Positions 27,900 to 39,880 of a DNA stretch of 64,000 bases are shown in pieces. Source of the DNA: Pithys albifrons albifrons. Taxonomy: Eukaryota > Chordata > Aves > Passeriformes > Thamnophilidae. Location: NCBI RefSeq assembly GCF_047495875.1, contig NC_092486.1:3233195-3297194 (forward strand), given 5' to 3'. Each line of letters starts with the position of its first letter. Position 1 is the first letter of the stretch. The translations under genes and the position numbers were made by a program. The notes under the pieces were generated by a model. It had not been told where the DNA came from and ran no database searches. It saw only the letters and a list, made by a program, of their open reading frames with translations.

Positions 27900-28385
27900 G
27901 CCAGGTGGGGGTTGGTCTCTTCTCCCAGGCACTCAGCAATAGGACAAGGGGGCACGATGGGCTCAAGCTCTGCCAAGGGAAATTGAAGTTGGAGAGCAGA
28001 AAGAAATTCTTTGCAGAGAGAGTGCTCAGGGATTGGAATGGGCTGCCCAGAGAGGGGGTGGATTCCCCATCCCTGGAGGGTTTGAACCTGAGCTTGGCCG
28101 TGGCACTGAGTGCCATGATCTGGTAAAGGGACTGGAGTTGGACCAAGGGTTGGACTTGATGATCTGGGAGGGCTTTTCCAACCCAATCCATTCTATCATT
28201 CTGTGATTCTGTGGATGTGGCACTGAGGGAGAATCCACCATGGCTTGATCCAACCCTACTGTGATCACCAGCCCAGGGCACTCTGTGCCCTGGGCTGGTG
28301 ATCACAGTGGGGTTGGATCAAGGGTTGGACTTGATGATCTCAGAGGGCTTTTCCAACCCAATCCATTCTATGATTCTATGAATTC
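27900..28385 (+). mobile_element. CR1-derived 3' end with hairpin module (second copy)
   Basis: Nearly identical to the copy at 26891-27380, with the same CR1 3' blocks and the clearest version of the hairpin (28244-28322). The two lie about 1 kb apart in the same orientation, so local duplication is likely. Confidence 0.85.
28244..28322. repeat. Inverted repeat, 38-bp arms, 3-base loop
   Basis: Left arm 28244-28281 and right arm 28285-28322 are reverse complements apart from one visible mismatch, around the loop TCT. Cores are GTGATCACCAGCCCAGGGCA on the left and its complement on the right. Related copies lie at about 27237-27314, 32010-32084, 32613-32685, 42196-42274 and 58583-58640 (partial). 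Confidence 0.9.
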
Positions 28386-28431
28386 TCGACAGCTCAAAGG
28401 GGGGTGAAGGAGCCATGAGGGGATGAGAAGC

Positions 28432-28955
28432 TGCGAGTGCCACCCACCCCGAGGGTCTCTATGAGTGCCACCCACCCTGGAGAGGCTGCGAGTGCCACCC
28501 ACCCCGAGGGTCTCTATGAGTGCCACCCACCCTGGAGAGGCTGCGAGTGCCACCCACCCTGGAGGGGCTGTGAGTGCCACCCACCCCTGAGAGGCTGCGA
28601 GTGCCACCCACCCTGGAGGGGCTGCGAGTGCCACCCACCCTGGAGGGGCTGGGAGTGCCACCCACCCTGGAGAGGCTGGGAGTGCCACCCACCCCTGAGG
28701 GTCTGTGAGTGCCACCCACCCTGGAGGGGCTGTGAGTGCCACCCACCCCTGAGGGTCTGCGAGTGCCACCCACCCTGGAGGGGCTGTGAGTGCCATCCAC
28801 CCCGAGGGTCTGCGAGTGCCACCCACCCTGGAGGGACTGCGAGTGCCACCCAACCCTGAGGGTCTGCGAGTGCCACCCACCCTGGAGGGTCTGTGAGTGC
28901 CACCCGCCCTGGAGGGGCTGTGAGTGCCACCCACCCCTGAGGGTCTGCATCACCC
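28432..28955. repeat. 27-bp minisatellite, ~19 copies
   Basis: Unit GAGTGCCACCCACCCTGGAG plus GGGCTGC, with variants CCCTGAGAGG, CCCCGAGGGTCT and similar. The period is nine codons, so several frames stay open; the resulting ECHPPWRGC-type peptide repeats are not taken as real proteins. Confidence 0.95.
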
Positions 28956-30485
28956 TCGGTGCTAGAAACAGCCTCGGTGCCACTTGGAGCTCCTCCTGGG
29001 CAGGAAGCAGCGCCGCTCCCACCCATTTCCCTACTCCAAATCCCACACATCTCTACATCCCCCCACAACTTGCCAGAGGAGAAACTCGGCCTCTCCACCC
29101 CCCCGCCCCCACATTATCGCTGCTGCCAGGAACAGCCCTGGCAAATCCCTGGCAGGCTGGAAGTGCCCCGTGGTTACCTGTGCGTGCCGTCCCGCGGCTC
29201 TTCTCTCCCTCCCGCAGCCGCGGTCCCTCGCCAGGTGTTAACTGGCCTGGACAGGTAAGATCCATTTTTATACGCTCGCCCATGTGATCCAAACAAATGC
29301 CCTAGGGATGAGTTTTTGCACTGACACAAAGAAAGGGGCTGGCACTAAAACCTGTTGGACCACAATCCGAGCTCGACCGGGCAGGAATTTTCCACTCGGA
29401 GCCGCGCTGGGTGCGCCGGCGGCGCGACACGCGCCGGGGCCTGCGCCTCCCTGCTCCCCAAAATCCCATTTCCCAACACTTCCCATGGCTTGCAGAATCG
29501 TTCCTAAATGCTTTCTGTATGGCAGCTGGAGTAAAGGAGCCTCGGGATGGTTCCAGGATGGAGGGATGGATGGGAAGTGTGAAGGAATATGTTTGAGGAA
29601 CTGATTGCATCTAAATTCTGCAGATCCTTTGTTATTTTTTTCCATGATCCTTGGAAGAAAAAAACATCAGAAGATGCCAACCAGGGTGAGAAAAATAGGG
29701 AGGAATCCTTTGCTCCTGGAAAAGGATGCTCCCTGCAGCTTTGAGGCTTGGGAATGGTCCTTCTGCACAGGTTGGGAAGTGGTTTTTGGAGCTGCCCAGC
29801 CGGTGGGTCCCGCACTGGGATGTTCCTCAGGGATTCTGCTGGAGCGATTCCCTGGGAAGGGAGGCAGGTCCTGGGCCAGGGTGAGTCCAGGTGACCAGAA
29901 ATACCCAGGATGGGGATGGAAAAGGGAGGGTGAGCTTTGAAGGAGTGACTCAATGGGAACCAAAGGACCGGCGAAATGGCCACGGGCCACGGAAAGGAGA
30001 CGCGGCCGAGAGGGGTGAATCGGTGGGAACAGCCGTGAGTCACTGGGAAAGGAGGGAGCTGACGGGCAGCGAGTGTCTGGTGGGCTCCAAAGAGTCGGGA
30101 GGGGCCCTTGGAACTAAAATATCCCTGCTCGGAGGGGCGGGAGCAGTGCTGGCTGCAGGTACAGATGGGGCTGATAAGAGCGAGAACGTGCTGCTCTGCA
30201 CACTCGGGGCTCTCGGGCCAGCTCTTGCCTCATCTCACCTCCTCCTCACTGAGGTGCTGTGCGCCCCGGGCACCTCTGCCACGCTCGGGGCTGGCGCCGG
30301 GGCACGCTCACACCTCCAGTATGTTCTGTCCTCGCTGCAGGCACAGCCATGTGGTCTGGTTCAATTAGGAAGGGAATAAGGGGGGGTGCAGGTACTAAAA
30401 AGCTCCCGTTTTGTTGGGTCACAGAGCAAGAAAAACGTTCCCTGCCTGGAGCAATGGCTCGTTTGCAGCTGCTTTGCCCTGAGCA
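28956..30485. other. Intergenic region with a CpG-richer stretch and a donor-like site
   Basis: CpG rises at about 29180-29440, and CAG|GTAAGA at 29254/29255 resembles a strong 5' splice site on the plus strand. It could mark an upstream PEBP4 first exon, but nothing else supports this. The rest shows no gene. Confidence 0.35.
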
Positions 30486-30628
30486 TTCCCCATCCCTGGA
30501 GGGTTTGAAACTGGCACTGAGTGCCGTGATCTGGTAAAGGGACTGGAGTTGGACCAAGGGTTGGACTTGATGATCTGGGAGGGCTTTTCCGACCCAATCC
30601 ATTCTATGATTCTGTGATTCTATCTCCG
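30486..30628 (+). mobile_element. Short CR1 3'-end fragment
   Basis: CCATCCCTGGAGGGTTTGAA through TTCCGACCCAATCCATTCTA and a tail ATGATTCTGTGATTC. This is the terminal part of the same CR1-type family. Confidence 0.85.
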
Positions 30629-31950
30629 AGCATCTGCAAAGGGGCCTGATCTCCCCAGACTTCTCCCTCCCAGCCGTGGGGGTCCCTCTGGGGGGGTTTC
30701 AGCCCTTGCTGGTTCCTGCCCGGCTTCTGAGCCAGGTCCAGGGCTCAGCCCTGTCCCAGAGCTGGGGCTCTGCCAGCCCTGACTGGGCACAGGCTCCCTC
30801 CACTGCTGCCTCCTGCGGGACTGGGGATCCTGGTGCTGTAAGGAGGGGTAGGTGGAAAAGGGGGGTCCTTGCTGGCTGTGTTGGGGGTGCCAGGCTGTGT
30901 TCTCTCATTTTGCACCTGGATGTTTTGTTGGGGTGTGGGTGCAGGGGCTCTGGAGCTGGAAATAGGGGGCATTTTGGGGTCCTCTCCTGAGCCAGGGCAC
31001 AAACAGGGTGGGAAAAAAAACCACTGGGGGCTGGAAAAACCTTCTGGAAATGATATCCATGCTCAGGGGAGTTACCACCTCTCCTTCCAGCCCACAAAGC
31101 AGCTTTGGAAGGGCCTGGGGGCACTCTGTGATGCGGGGTCAGGGCTTCTCAGGAAAGCACCACTGCTGGGATCCGACTGAGCTCGTTAAAGCTGTACGAG
31201 CCCCTGCTGCAAACCACTTAAACCCATTCAGGGAAGGGTTAAGCCAGTTTAGTGTGATTTGGGAGTCTGTTGATGCAAAGGTTAATCTGGTATAAGTGCA
31301 TCAACATTGGGGATTTGAACCAGTTTAACTGTTCCATCTCCCCGTGTGACCTCGGGCAGGGTCCAGCCTGTGCCCCCCTTCATCCCCAGCCTGCAGAGAG
31401 CCGTGGAAAGAGGGAGAAAATAAACCAGAGACTGAAAGGATGAGCAGGCTGAATCTGAAACGATGCTATTTATAGCCACCCCTGCCCAGCCGGCCTGAAT
31501 TCCACGCAGGTCCCCATGCCCAGCGGGCACGGGGGAACAGCAGGGTGGGCAGCGAAGCCGAGGGGTCCTGCCAGCCCATCACGCCTCGAGGGGGTGGCTC
31601 GTGGGACCGGGCTGAGCCCGAGCTGAGTCAGAGCAGAGGATGCTTCTTCCTCATCCCCAGCTCCTCATTAACCCGCTGCCCCAGGGCTTTCCCACGAGCC
31701 TCATCCAGCCAGGCCGTGGGACCTGGAAGGTGTTTTGCTTATTTTAGGCTGTCATCGCTAAAGGGCTGTAATCACAATTAGCGCGGCCACGAGGCACGGG
31801 GCAGAGATCCACCCCCTCACCAGGGCTCAGTGTCCTGGAGAAGGGGCGGGTAAAAGGTGGAAAAGCCTTGGTGAGCCTTCCACAACCCCAGCCCTGTGTT
31901 GTGCCCTGCCCAGGCAGCTTCCCTGGCAGCACAGGGGAGCTGAGAATCAT
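30629..31950. other. Intergenic, mostly unique
   Basis: No gene seen. A perfect MEF2-type site CTATTTATAG lies at 31466-31475 within repeat-free sequence (31180-31520). Confidence 0.4.
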
Positions 31951-31951
31951 C

Positions 31952-32840
31952 AAATCATGGAATGGATTGGGTTGGAAAAGCCCTCCAAGATCATCAAATC
32001 CAACCCCTGGTCCAACCCCACTGTGATCACCAGCCCAGGGAACAGAGTGCCCTGGGCTGATGATCACAGTAGGGTTGGATCAAGACGTGGTGGATTCTCC
32101 CTCAGTGCCACATCCATAAAATCACAGAATCATAGAATGGATTGGGTTGGAAAAGCCCTCTGAGATCATCAAGTCCAACCCTTGGTCCAACTCCAGTCCC
32201 TTTACCAGATCATGGCACTCAGTGCCACGGCCAAGCTCAGGTTCAAACCCTCCAGGGATGGGGAATCCACCCCCTCTCTGGGCAGCCCATTCCAATCCCT
32301 GAGCACTCTCTCTGCAAAGAATTTCTTTCTGTTCTCCAACTTCAATTTCCCCTGGCAGAGCTTGAGCCCATCGTGCCCCCTTGTCCTATTGCTGAGTGTC
32401 TGGGAGAAGAGACCAACCCCCAGCTGGCCACAACTTCCCTTCAGGGAGTTCCAGACAGTGCTGAGGTCACCTCTGAGCCTCCTCTTCTCCAGGCTGAACA
32501 CCCCCAGCTCCCTCAGCCTCTCCCCACAGCACTTGTGCTCCAGTCCCTTCTCCAGCCTCGTTGCTCTTCTCACTTGGGTTGGAAGACACCTCTGAGATCA
32601 TCAAATCCAACCCTTGATCCAACCCCACTGGGATCACTCTGGCACTCTGTGCCCTGGGCTGGTGATCACAGTGGGGTTGGATCAAGACATGTTGGATTCT
32701 CTGTCCCTGGAGGTGTTTCAGAGGACACTCAGTGCCACATCCAGTCCCTTCTCCAGCCTCGTTGCTCTTCTCTGGCCCCGCTCCAGCCCCTCAGTCTCTT
32801 TCCTGTCACCTGTCGGGGTCTCAGCAACAGTCAGAGGCTT
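31952..32840 (-). mobile_element. Antisense CR1 copies with two hairpin modules
   Basis: Several CR1-type blocks in reverse complement: tail and 'GGTTGGAAAAGCCCTC' at 31960 and 32145, body blocks to about 32560 (CAGGCTGAACACCCCCAGCT), then further tail pieces. Hairpins lie at about 32010-32084 and 32613-32685. The mosaic implies nested or tandem insertion. Confidence 0.8.
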
Positions 32841-32926
32841 TTCCATCTCCAGCAGTGGGATGGGGGGTGGAATTGGAGCCAGGAATTTAAAGAGGTGCTG
32901 AGCAGCTCACCGGTGTGAATGGGAAG

Positions 32927-33412
32927 TGTGAGAGACAGAGTCTCAATCTCGTAGGTTTTCAGTTAAAGTTTATTATATGATAAAAGCAATTTCATCATGC
33001 TGGGTGGGATGGACACAAGCATTGCTCACCATCACACCCCAAACACGGTGTAATTCTAACATTTATTTAGTCTCTATATCCATATTCATTTGACTCATGC
33101 ATAAACATTCTAAGAACATCGTTAAGCAGTTTAACATCTACCACTATAGCTCAGTCACTTTTACAACCCTGGTGATAACCCCACCATAAATTCTGTTCCC
33201 CTTAGAAGTGGGAAGGTTTTAACTCTTCAACCTTCATGTGGTCCTTGAGAAAGTTACAGAAGATAAAGTGATTTAACACCATCCTGTTTATCTGAGTGTT
33301 GGTTGGAATTTTGGTTTAATTGCCTGGCCATCTGTTTTTTTCTCATGTCACTGTAGGAGCCCCAATAACCTGTTCATTTTCACCGACACGAATCACACTC
33401 AGACTTCCCACA
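32927..33412 (-). mobile_element. Solo LTR of an endogenous retrovirus
   Basis: A 486-bp element begins TGTGAGAGACAG and ends ACTTCCCACA, giving short TG...CA inverted termini. It is flanked by a 5-bp direct repeat GGAAG (32922-32926 and 33413-33417). On the minus strand AATAAA occurs near its 3' end, followed by about 50 bases to the terminal CA, as expected for an LTR R-U5 end. A 5-bp target duplication fits ERVL-type insertions. No internal viral genes are present, so it is a recombined solo LTR. Confidence 0.75.
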
Positions 33413-33417
33413 GGAAG

Positions 33418-36175
33418 GAATGCAAATGACATTCACTTTGGCAGAGTCCTGGCGAGCAGCGGGCAGGGCTGGGTGTGCCAGCACCGCTGGGCTCTGCGAT
33501 CTGCCAGGCTGTGCAGCTGCTGCAGGAGAAGAGGCTCCTGCCCCTCTCCGTGCCCGCCTTGTGACTGCGAAATGAATGTGCTTAATATAGGCCAAGTGAA
33601 AACAGCCTTCCCAAAATAGCAGCCCTTCCCCAGAAAGAGCTGCAGCTCCGGCAGGAGCAGTCACAAGGTACCTGCCCTGGCAGGGTGGGCTCTGCCAGGT
33701 GTTGGTTGTGCAATGCTGCACATCCAGCCTGGCACTGCGGGACCGGCCGGCTCCCGGATGCCACCAAGGTCACCTCCCCCGGGCTCTGTGTCCTGCAGCC
33801 TCTCACTGACCTCCCCAAACGTGCCAACAGCTTCAGGGTGCCAGATGCTGCTCTGGGAGAGGAGTTCATGGCTGGGGCAGGTGCCCACGGGGTTGGGGTG
33901 GGGTGTGGGGTGGGTGGCCCTGGCTCTGAGTCACCGAGTGCCACGGGTGAAGGTGCTGCTGTGCCTCATGTGCTGGGCTGGGGGTGCTGTCAGGTGCTGC
34001 AGGGGAGGGAATGTGCTCCTGCCCTGCTCGTGGTGCTGCTGGAGCTGAGGGCTGGGCTGGCATGGGGCTGGCAGGAGAAGGGGTGATCCCCGTGTGATGC
34101 AGTGTGGGGGTGGCACTGTGGGTTGCTGCCAAGCTCACGGGACTGTGCCCTGCTCTGTGCTTATTGCCTGGCAGACATTGGATATTCCTCCCCTCCTGAG
34201 GGCTCCTGTGATGCCCAGCTGAGGCAGGAGGAGTGGGGCTGGTGCCAAGGAAGGTTTGGGGGCTCACAGCACCCCTGGGTCTGCCCTGGTGCTTGGTTTG
34301 TGGCACCTTCTCCTGTTGTGAGGAGCTGTGAGGTGCTGCCAACCTCAAAGGTAAAAGCATCTCCTCCCTGGTCCCAGTTTCCTGCTCAGAGGATGCTGCA
34401 GAAGGTGATGCTGTGGGTCCAACCCTCACTTTGGGGGCTCTGACCCTTCCCCTTCAGTCACTCATGACCTTCCCTCTCCTGCTGGTGACAGTGACAATGT
34501 TTAATCCAGCTTGACCTGGCACAGCTGCCTGGCAGGAAAATGGGGCAGGAGGAGGAGAAGAGAGTTCAGTGCTGGAGCTTTGGCAGGTATAAAGAGAAAA
34601 GCCAAAAATCCTTCTGTGTTAATCTCTCAGGCTGCACCAGGGACCTGCACTTGGGGCTTTGCCCAATGCCAAGCTCTGCTTTTGCAGCCTGCAGACCCAC
34701 TGGGGTCTGCCTGGAGGGGCTGGGAGGGATAAATACACCCCCCTCACCCCATATTTTACCCCAGCATCTTATTAATGCTGTAAAGACACAGAAATCTGGG
34801 CTCAGCCATTCAACTTTTGCCTTGCATGACCCTGAGGCTTTAACCCCTGACCCCAACATTGCTCCAGACAGTCCCAGGGAAACTGGAGACCACAAAGCCA
34901 AATAAATCTGTCTTAAATCCACTTAAAAATCCTCCAAGGAGGAGACTTGGCCCCACAAATCAGTGCAGATGCAAATTTATGGCTTGTTCTTTAGTTCACA
35001 AAGCCCTTGCCCTGAGGGTTGGCTGGGACAAGGTGAAGGCGACCTTGTGGTCATTCAGTTGGAGCAGGGAATGAAGTTGGTGGCCTTGCAGAGAGGGAAA
35101 TGTGAGGACAACCTGTGGAGAAGGGAGATAAGAGGCACAGCAAGGCCAGGGCTGGACTGGAGGTACAGCAGGTTATCAGCGGAGACAGAGGATGTGGCTT
35201 TTTTTGTTTCCTTTTCTGATTGGTACAGAATAAAGAGCTGGAAAATGGGCTTCCTGCAAGGCAAAGATTGAGGGAATTCCCCTGGCCACCAAAGCTCTGC
35301 CAAGCCCTTTGCTTTCCAACTTCTTGCTGTGTAAATACTGGTTTTTTAGTGATTTTTCAGCCTGTGGTAGTTGGTTTCTATGAGCTTTGCTCACAGGTCC
35401 CTCAGTGGCACCTCCAGAGGGAAACTGAGACATGGGGGTGCCACCTGGAAATGTGGTTTTCCTCCCAAATCAGAGGAAAATGCTGGATATTGAAGGAAGA
35501 GCTGAGCTCTTCCTGCAGCAGCTGGGCTGGACTTTACTGGTTCTTGGGGCTCTCGGGTCAGGTGGGAGTACCAGGAGCACATTTATAGCTCAGAAATGGT
35601 TTCACTCATGAAAAGGAGAACAAACCTTTGTTCTCAAGAGCTTTGACTCACTGACAAGAAAGGAACAGAGTTTCCCATGGCTTCAGGGGTGAGTTAAAAA
35701 CTTTTCTGAAGCCTGGAAGGAAATAAAATACTCCCCCCTCCCTCCCAGTGTCCGGTTTGCTGTGTCAGGACTGGAGGAATTCAAGCCCAGGGACTCCTCC
35801 CTGTCCCTGCAGGGGATCAGTGTCTGCAGAGGGCTGAGGTCACTTAATGAAATGGGATAGAATCAAACTTAGATTCCTTAAGGGACAGGGGACAGATGGA
35901 AAAACCCTCCAAGTGGCCTGTGCATGGCACTGGATTAGGCTGAAGGGACACCCACAGGAAGCCAAAGCTTGGATGGGAAATTCCCAAGCTTGCAAAAAAC
36001 GTGTTCTTGGCCCCTGTGGAGAGTCTGTTCATAATTTGAAGTGAAATTCTGAGCTGGAAACTAAAACCCAGAGTGAAGGGAAACTGCAGCAGAGCTGGAG
36101 GCTTTGCACATGTGGAAGCTTTGAGGGTTCACACGTTCAGGTGATGGCCAGGAAGTTCCTTGAAATATTTGTCTT
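33418..36175. other. Intergenic, no gene seen
   Basis: GC-moderate unique sequence. Open frames up to about 190 codons here (for example 33866-34429 minus) lack domains and splice context. Confidence 0.5.
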
Positions 36176-36846
36176 TTTGGCTGCCCTGTGTGCTGAGACT
36201 CTGTGGGTTTTATTTGGGCACCTTGGCAGCATCTTCTGGGGCTGTGGGAGAACTTGTCTCTTTGGCTGCCCTGTGTGCTGAGACTCTGTGGGTTTTATTT
36301 GGGCACCTTGACAGCATCTTCTGGGGCTGTGGGAGAACTTGTCTCTTTGGCTGCCCTGTGTGCTGAGACTCTGTGGGTATTATCTGGGCACCTTGGCAGC
36401 ATCTTCTGGGGCTGTGGGAGAACTTGTCTCTTTGGCTGCCCTGTGTCCTGAGACTCTGTGGGTATTATTTGGGCACCTTGGCAGCATCTTCTGGGGCTGT
36501 GGGAGAACTTGTCTCTTTGGCTGCCCTGTGTCCTGAGACTCTGTGGGTATTATTTGGGCACCTTGGCAGCATCTTCTGGGGCTGTGGGAGAACTTATCTC
36601 TGGCTGCCCTGTGTGCTGAGACTCTGTGGGTTTTATTTGGGCACCTTGGCAGCATCTTCTGGGGCTGTGGGAGAACTTGTCTCTTTGGCTGCCCTGTGTG
36701 CTGAGACTCTGTGGGTATTATTTGGGCACCTTGGCAGCATCTTCTGGGGCTGTGGGAGAACTTGTCTCTTTGGCTGCCCTGTGTGCTGAGACTCTGTGGG
36801 TTTTATTTGGGCACCTTGGCAGCATCTTCTGGGGCTGTGGGAGGGT
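36176..36846. repeat. 85-bp minisatellite, ~8 copies
   Basis: Unit blocks: CTGCCCTGTGTGCTGAGACT, CTGTGGGTTTTATTTGGGCA, CCTTGGCAGCATCTTCTGGG and GCTGTGGGAGAACTTGTCTC. Copies start at 36181, 36266, 36351 and so on. Identity is very high, with a few single-base variants and one 2-3 base deletion at about 36600, so it is recent. Confidence 0.95.
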
Positions 36847-38565
36847 ACCAGGAGTACCAGGGTACCTTCTCCCCTGCCCTGCAAACACCAGTGGTGGCCC
36901 CTGGCTCAGCCCATGTGTAATTTGGCTCCCACAATTGTGCTCTGCCTTTCACCAGGGCTTTGTTACTGTTAAAACAAGCCCCAGATTTCTCCCTCCCTTC
37001 CCTGCCTTCAGGTGCCTGCCTTTTATTAAGAGCCTTTTCATCCCTAATATTAATAGGAAAATAATTTCCTGACCTCTATCTTAGTTTTGCCCGGCTGTGA
37101 AAGGCTCTTTAGTAGCTTTTAGAACTGTTTGCTCGGGATACAAATGCAATTTACACACTGTATACATATTTAAATCTCCTCCCAAATGAATTGAAGGGGT
37201 GTTGGGACTGCAGCACATTCAGCTTTGCTCCCTTGGGCTTCTCACCACTGATTAACCAAATTAATCTTGCACTTGGTACCTCTGAAAGCTTTATTTTAAT
37301 TCCCAGATATTGGGAGTCTTGTGGAAGTTGGGAGAACTGGGAAGCAGCTGTTTTTACAGTGGGCTTTGCCAAAAAAAAAAAAAAAAGTGAGAGGAATTTA
37401 TCAGGGGAAGCAAAGCCTCGTTCCTTCTCATCTCACACTCCAGTGTGAGAGGAAATCCTGAGTAACCATCTTTTCCCCACAGCACAACACCAGAGGCTTC
37501 CCAGCTGGAAAGACAAGATTCCTGCAGTCCTGCCCTGCTTAGTCAGGCCAGGGAACACCCTGGGATTGCTGGAGAGGAGCCTGGCTCGTGCTCCAGGCCT
37601 GGCTTGACACCACCAGATCTGTGTCTTCCCATGGGAGGCTCCTTCTCCCCAGGGGAACCTGCTCAGTTCAGTCCCCTGTGGGTTCTTTTGCTCTGAGAGC
37701 TCCTGGCACAGGCAGACCTGAGGAGGTGGATGTTGCCAGTGGGAATTACCCATTCCTGGTGTTGGTTTTCCAGGAATGGAGTGTTTGTGTGGGCAGGGTT
37801 GTGACAGGGACAGCTCGGTGTCACCTTGCCCTGTGTGTGGCTTTGAAGAGCAGATAGTCCAGTGGCTTCCTGCCCCTCAGGAGCCCCTTTGACCTTCAGG
37901 AGCATCACACAGGAGCTGATGTTGGGTTCTGGCAGCACTTTCCCTGTGGATTTTTTTATCCTGGACAGATTTCCTGCTGCCTTTTACACTCTGTCTCCCT
38001 GAGAAGAGGAAATAAGATCATTGCAATTACTCAGCAATGGATTTTTATTAGGGAGAAAAGCCACAGTTCATTTTTTGTGAGATGCTGTAAAATTGTTCCC
38101 ATGAGTTTTTCCTTCCAAAACACCCCTGGGGGTTCCCTCTGAACTTTTGACTACTGGCAAATCCTTTTTTGTGCTGTTCCCATTTTGTGCTAATCCTCAG
38201 GAGATCTCCAGGTGGAAGTGGCTGATATGGCCTTTGTGTGAAGGGCTTTTCTCTGCCTCTAGGCTTGAAATTAAATATCCCTGTTCAGAGTTCATCCCAC
38301 TTCTCTTTTGCTGCTGTTTTGGGAACCTCTGGTTGCCCCAGGTAAGCCCTGCCAAGGGGTTAATGCACAGCACTGGTGCTCCTGTGCCAGCCTGGGGCAG
38401 AGCTGGGGCTCTGAGGTGCCAGGACCACAGGAATGCAAACCCTGTGCTGTCCTTCTGCTTAAATAAACAGCTGAAAGTGATGGGGAGCCACCTGTGGCCT
38501 GAGCTCATCCCCACAGAGGGGGGAGAAGGGGGAGGGAGGGGGCTCTTCCCCTTCTGTTCTGCTCA
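36847..38565. other. Intergenic, no gene seen
   Basis: Unique AT-moderate sequence with an A-run at about 37370-37386. No exon recognised. Confidence 0.5.
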
Positions 38566-38569
38566 GGTG

Positions 38570-39045
38570 AGACCCCACCTGCACCTCAGGGGTCCCCAAT
38601 GTGGAGCTGCTGGGAAATCCAGAGGAGGCCACGGAGATGCTCCAGGGCTGGATCCCTCTGGAGCCAGGATGGGAGAGCTGGGGGGGGTCATCTGGAGAAG
38701 AGAAGCTCCAGGCAGAGCTGAGAGCCCCTTCCAGTGGCTAAAGAGGCTTCAGAAGAGCAGGAGAGGGACTTGGGACAAGGGATGGAGGGACAGGACACAG
38801 GGAATGGCTTCCCACTGCCAGAGGGCAGGGATAGGTGGGATATTGGGAAGGAATTCCTGGCTGTGAGGGTGGGCAGGCCCTGGCACAGGCTGGGCAGAGA
38901 AGCTGTGGCTGCCCCATCCCTGGGAGTGTCCAAGGCCAGGCTGGAGCCCCCTGGGACAGTGGGAGGTGTCCCTGCCATTGGCAGGGGGTGGAACTGGAAG
39001 AACTTGAGGTTTTTTTCCAACCCAAATCATTCCATTATGGTGTAC
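38570..39045 (+). mobile_element. CR1 LINE 3' fragment
   Basis: Sense CR1: CAGGTGAGACCCCACCTGCA, AGGGAATGGCTTCCCACTGC, GAATTCCTGGCTGTGAGGGT, CCCCATCCCTGGGAGTGTCC and a final TTTTTTCCAACCCAAATCAT tail. Confidence 0.85.
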
Positions 39046-39419
39046 CACAGTAAATTCCTTTGTCCATGCCTGGAACCCTCCTGGTGTCCATGTTCCCATG
39101 TCCATCCTGGTCAAAGCCACTCTCCCTTTGCCTGCAGCCTCTTGCTAAGCTTTCAACCCCATCATCAGTTTTCCAAAGGAATTCCTGCTTTTCTCAGAAA
39201 CCCACCTGAGCAGTCAATCCTGCCTTTCCATGGTGGAGTTCCTGGGCAGTTTGTGCTGATCAACAGCCCTACCTGGGGCTGGAGACCCCATCTTATCACC
39301 CCCCCACCATGACCTGTGGCACTGTGAGGCTGCAACCCCCCCTCTGGTGCTCCTGACTCATGTGAACCACCGTCCCTGACTCCGATGGGAAAAGCATCAC
39401 TCACGTGAGCCTCTTTGCA

Positions 39420-39730
39420 GGATCAGGGCTCTAATTACAGGCTGCAGCGTGGGAACCAGAGCCATTAGCCCCTAAAAACCCTCCAGATCATTCCCAATAC
39501 ATTAATGTTTCTAATTAGTTGAGCCTGATGCCTCTCCCTGCACAAAGGCAGCGCTGCCGGTGCTCGCTCGTGTTCGCTCTGCGTGCCGGCGCTTCATTAT
39601 GTAATAACGATCCAGCCCGTGGTTGGTGTAATCCCTATTCCCAACTGGCTGGGGGATTTCTGCATGTGCCTCATCCACAACTGATTAGGCAATGGAGGAG
39701 ACAGGCAAACAAGTGTTTGGGTCACATCCT
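39420..39730. promoter_or_regulatory. Candidate conserved noncoding element (homeodomain-type motifs)
   Basis: Repeat-free sequence with CTAATTA, CTAATTAG and ATTATGTAATAAC motifs about 1.6 kb upstream of the PEBP4 start exon. The call rests only on motif content and the absence of repeats. Confidence 0.25.
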
Positions 39731-39880
39731 TCCTAAGCAGCTTGGAAGCTTCTAGTGCAGGGTGGGGGTTGAGCCGGTGGGGACCTGGAGCTGTTGGGTC
39801 CGTTGGGGTCTGTTGGGGGGTTAAAACCCGTTGGCAGGTTTGGAGCTGCCCCTTCTCTGGGGCTTTGCTTTCTTTCCCAG

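Noticed and set aside
28432..28955. CRISPR-like regular spacing
   Set aside because: Units are contiguous without unique spacers and the genome is vertebrate.
28368..29098. Cys/His/Pro-rich repeat frames that could suggest a zinc-binding or collagen-like protein
   Set aside because: They come from the 27-bp minisatellite; open on both strands, no introns or domains.
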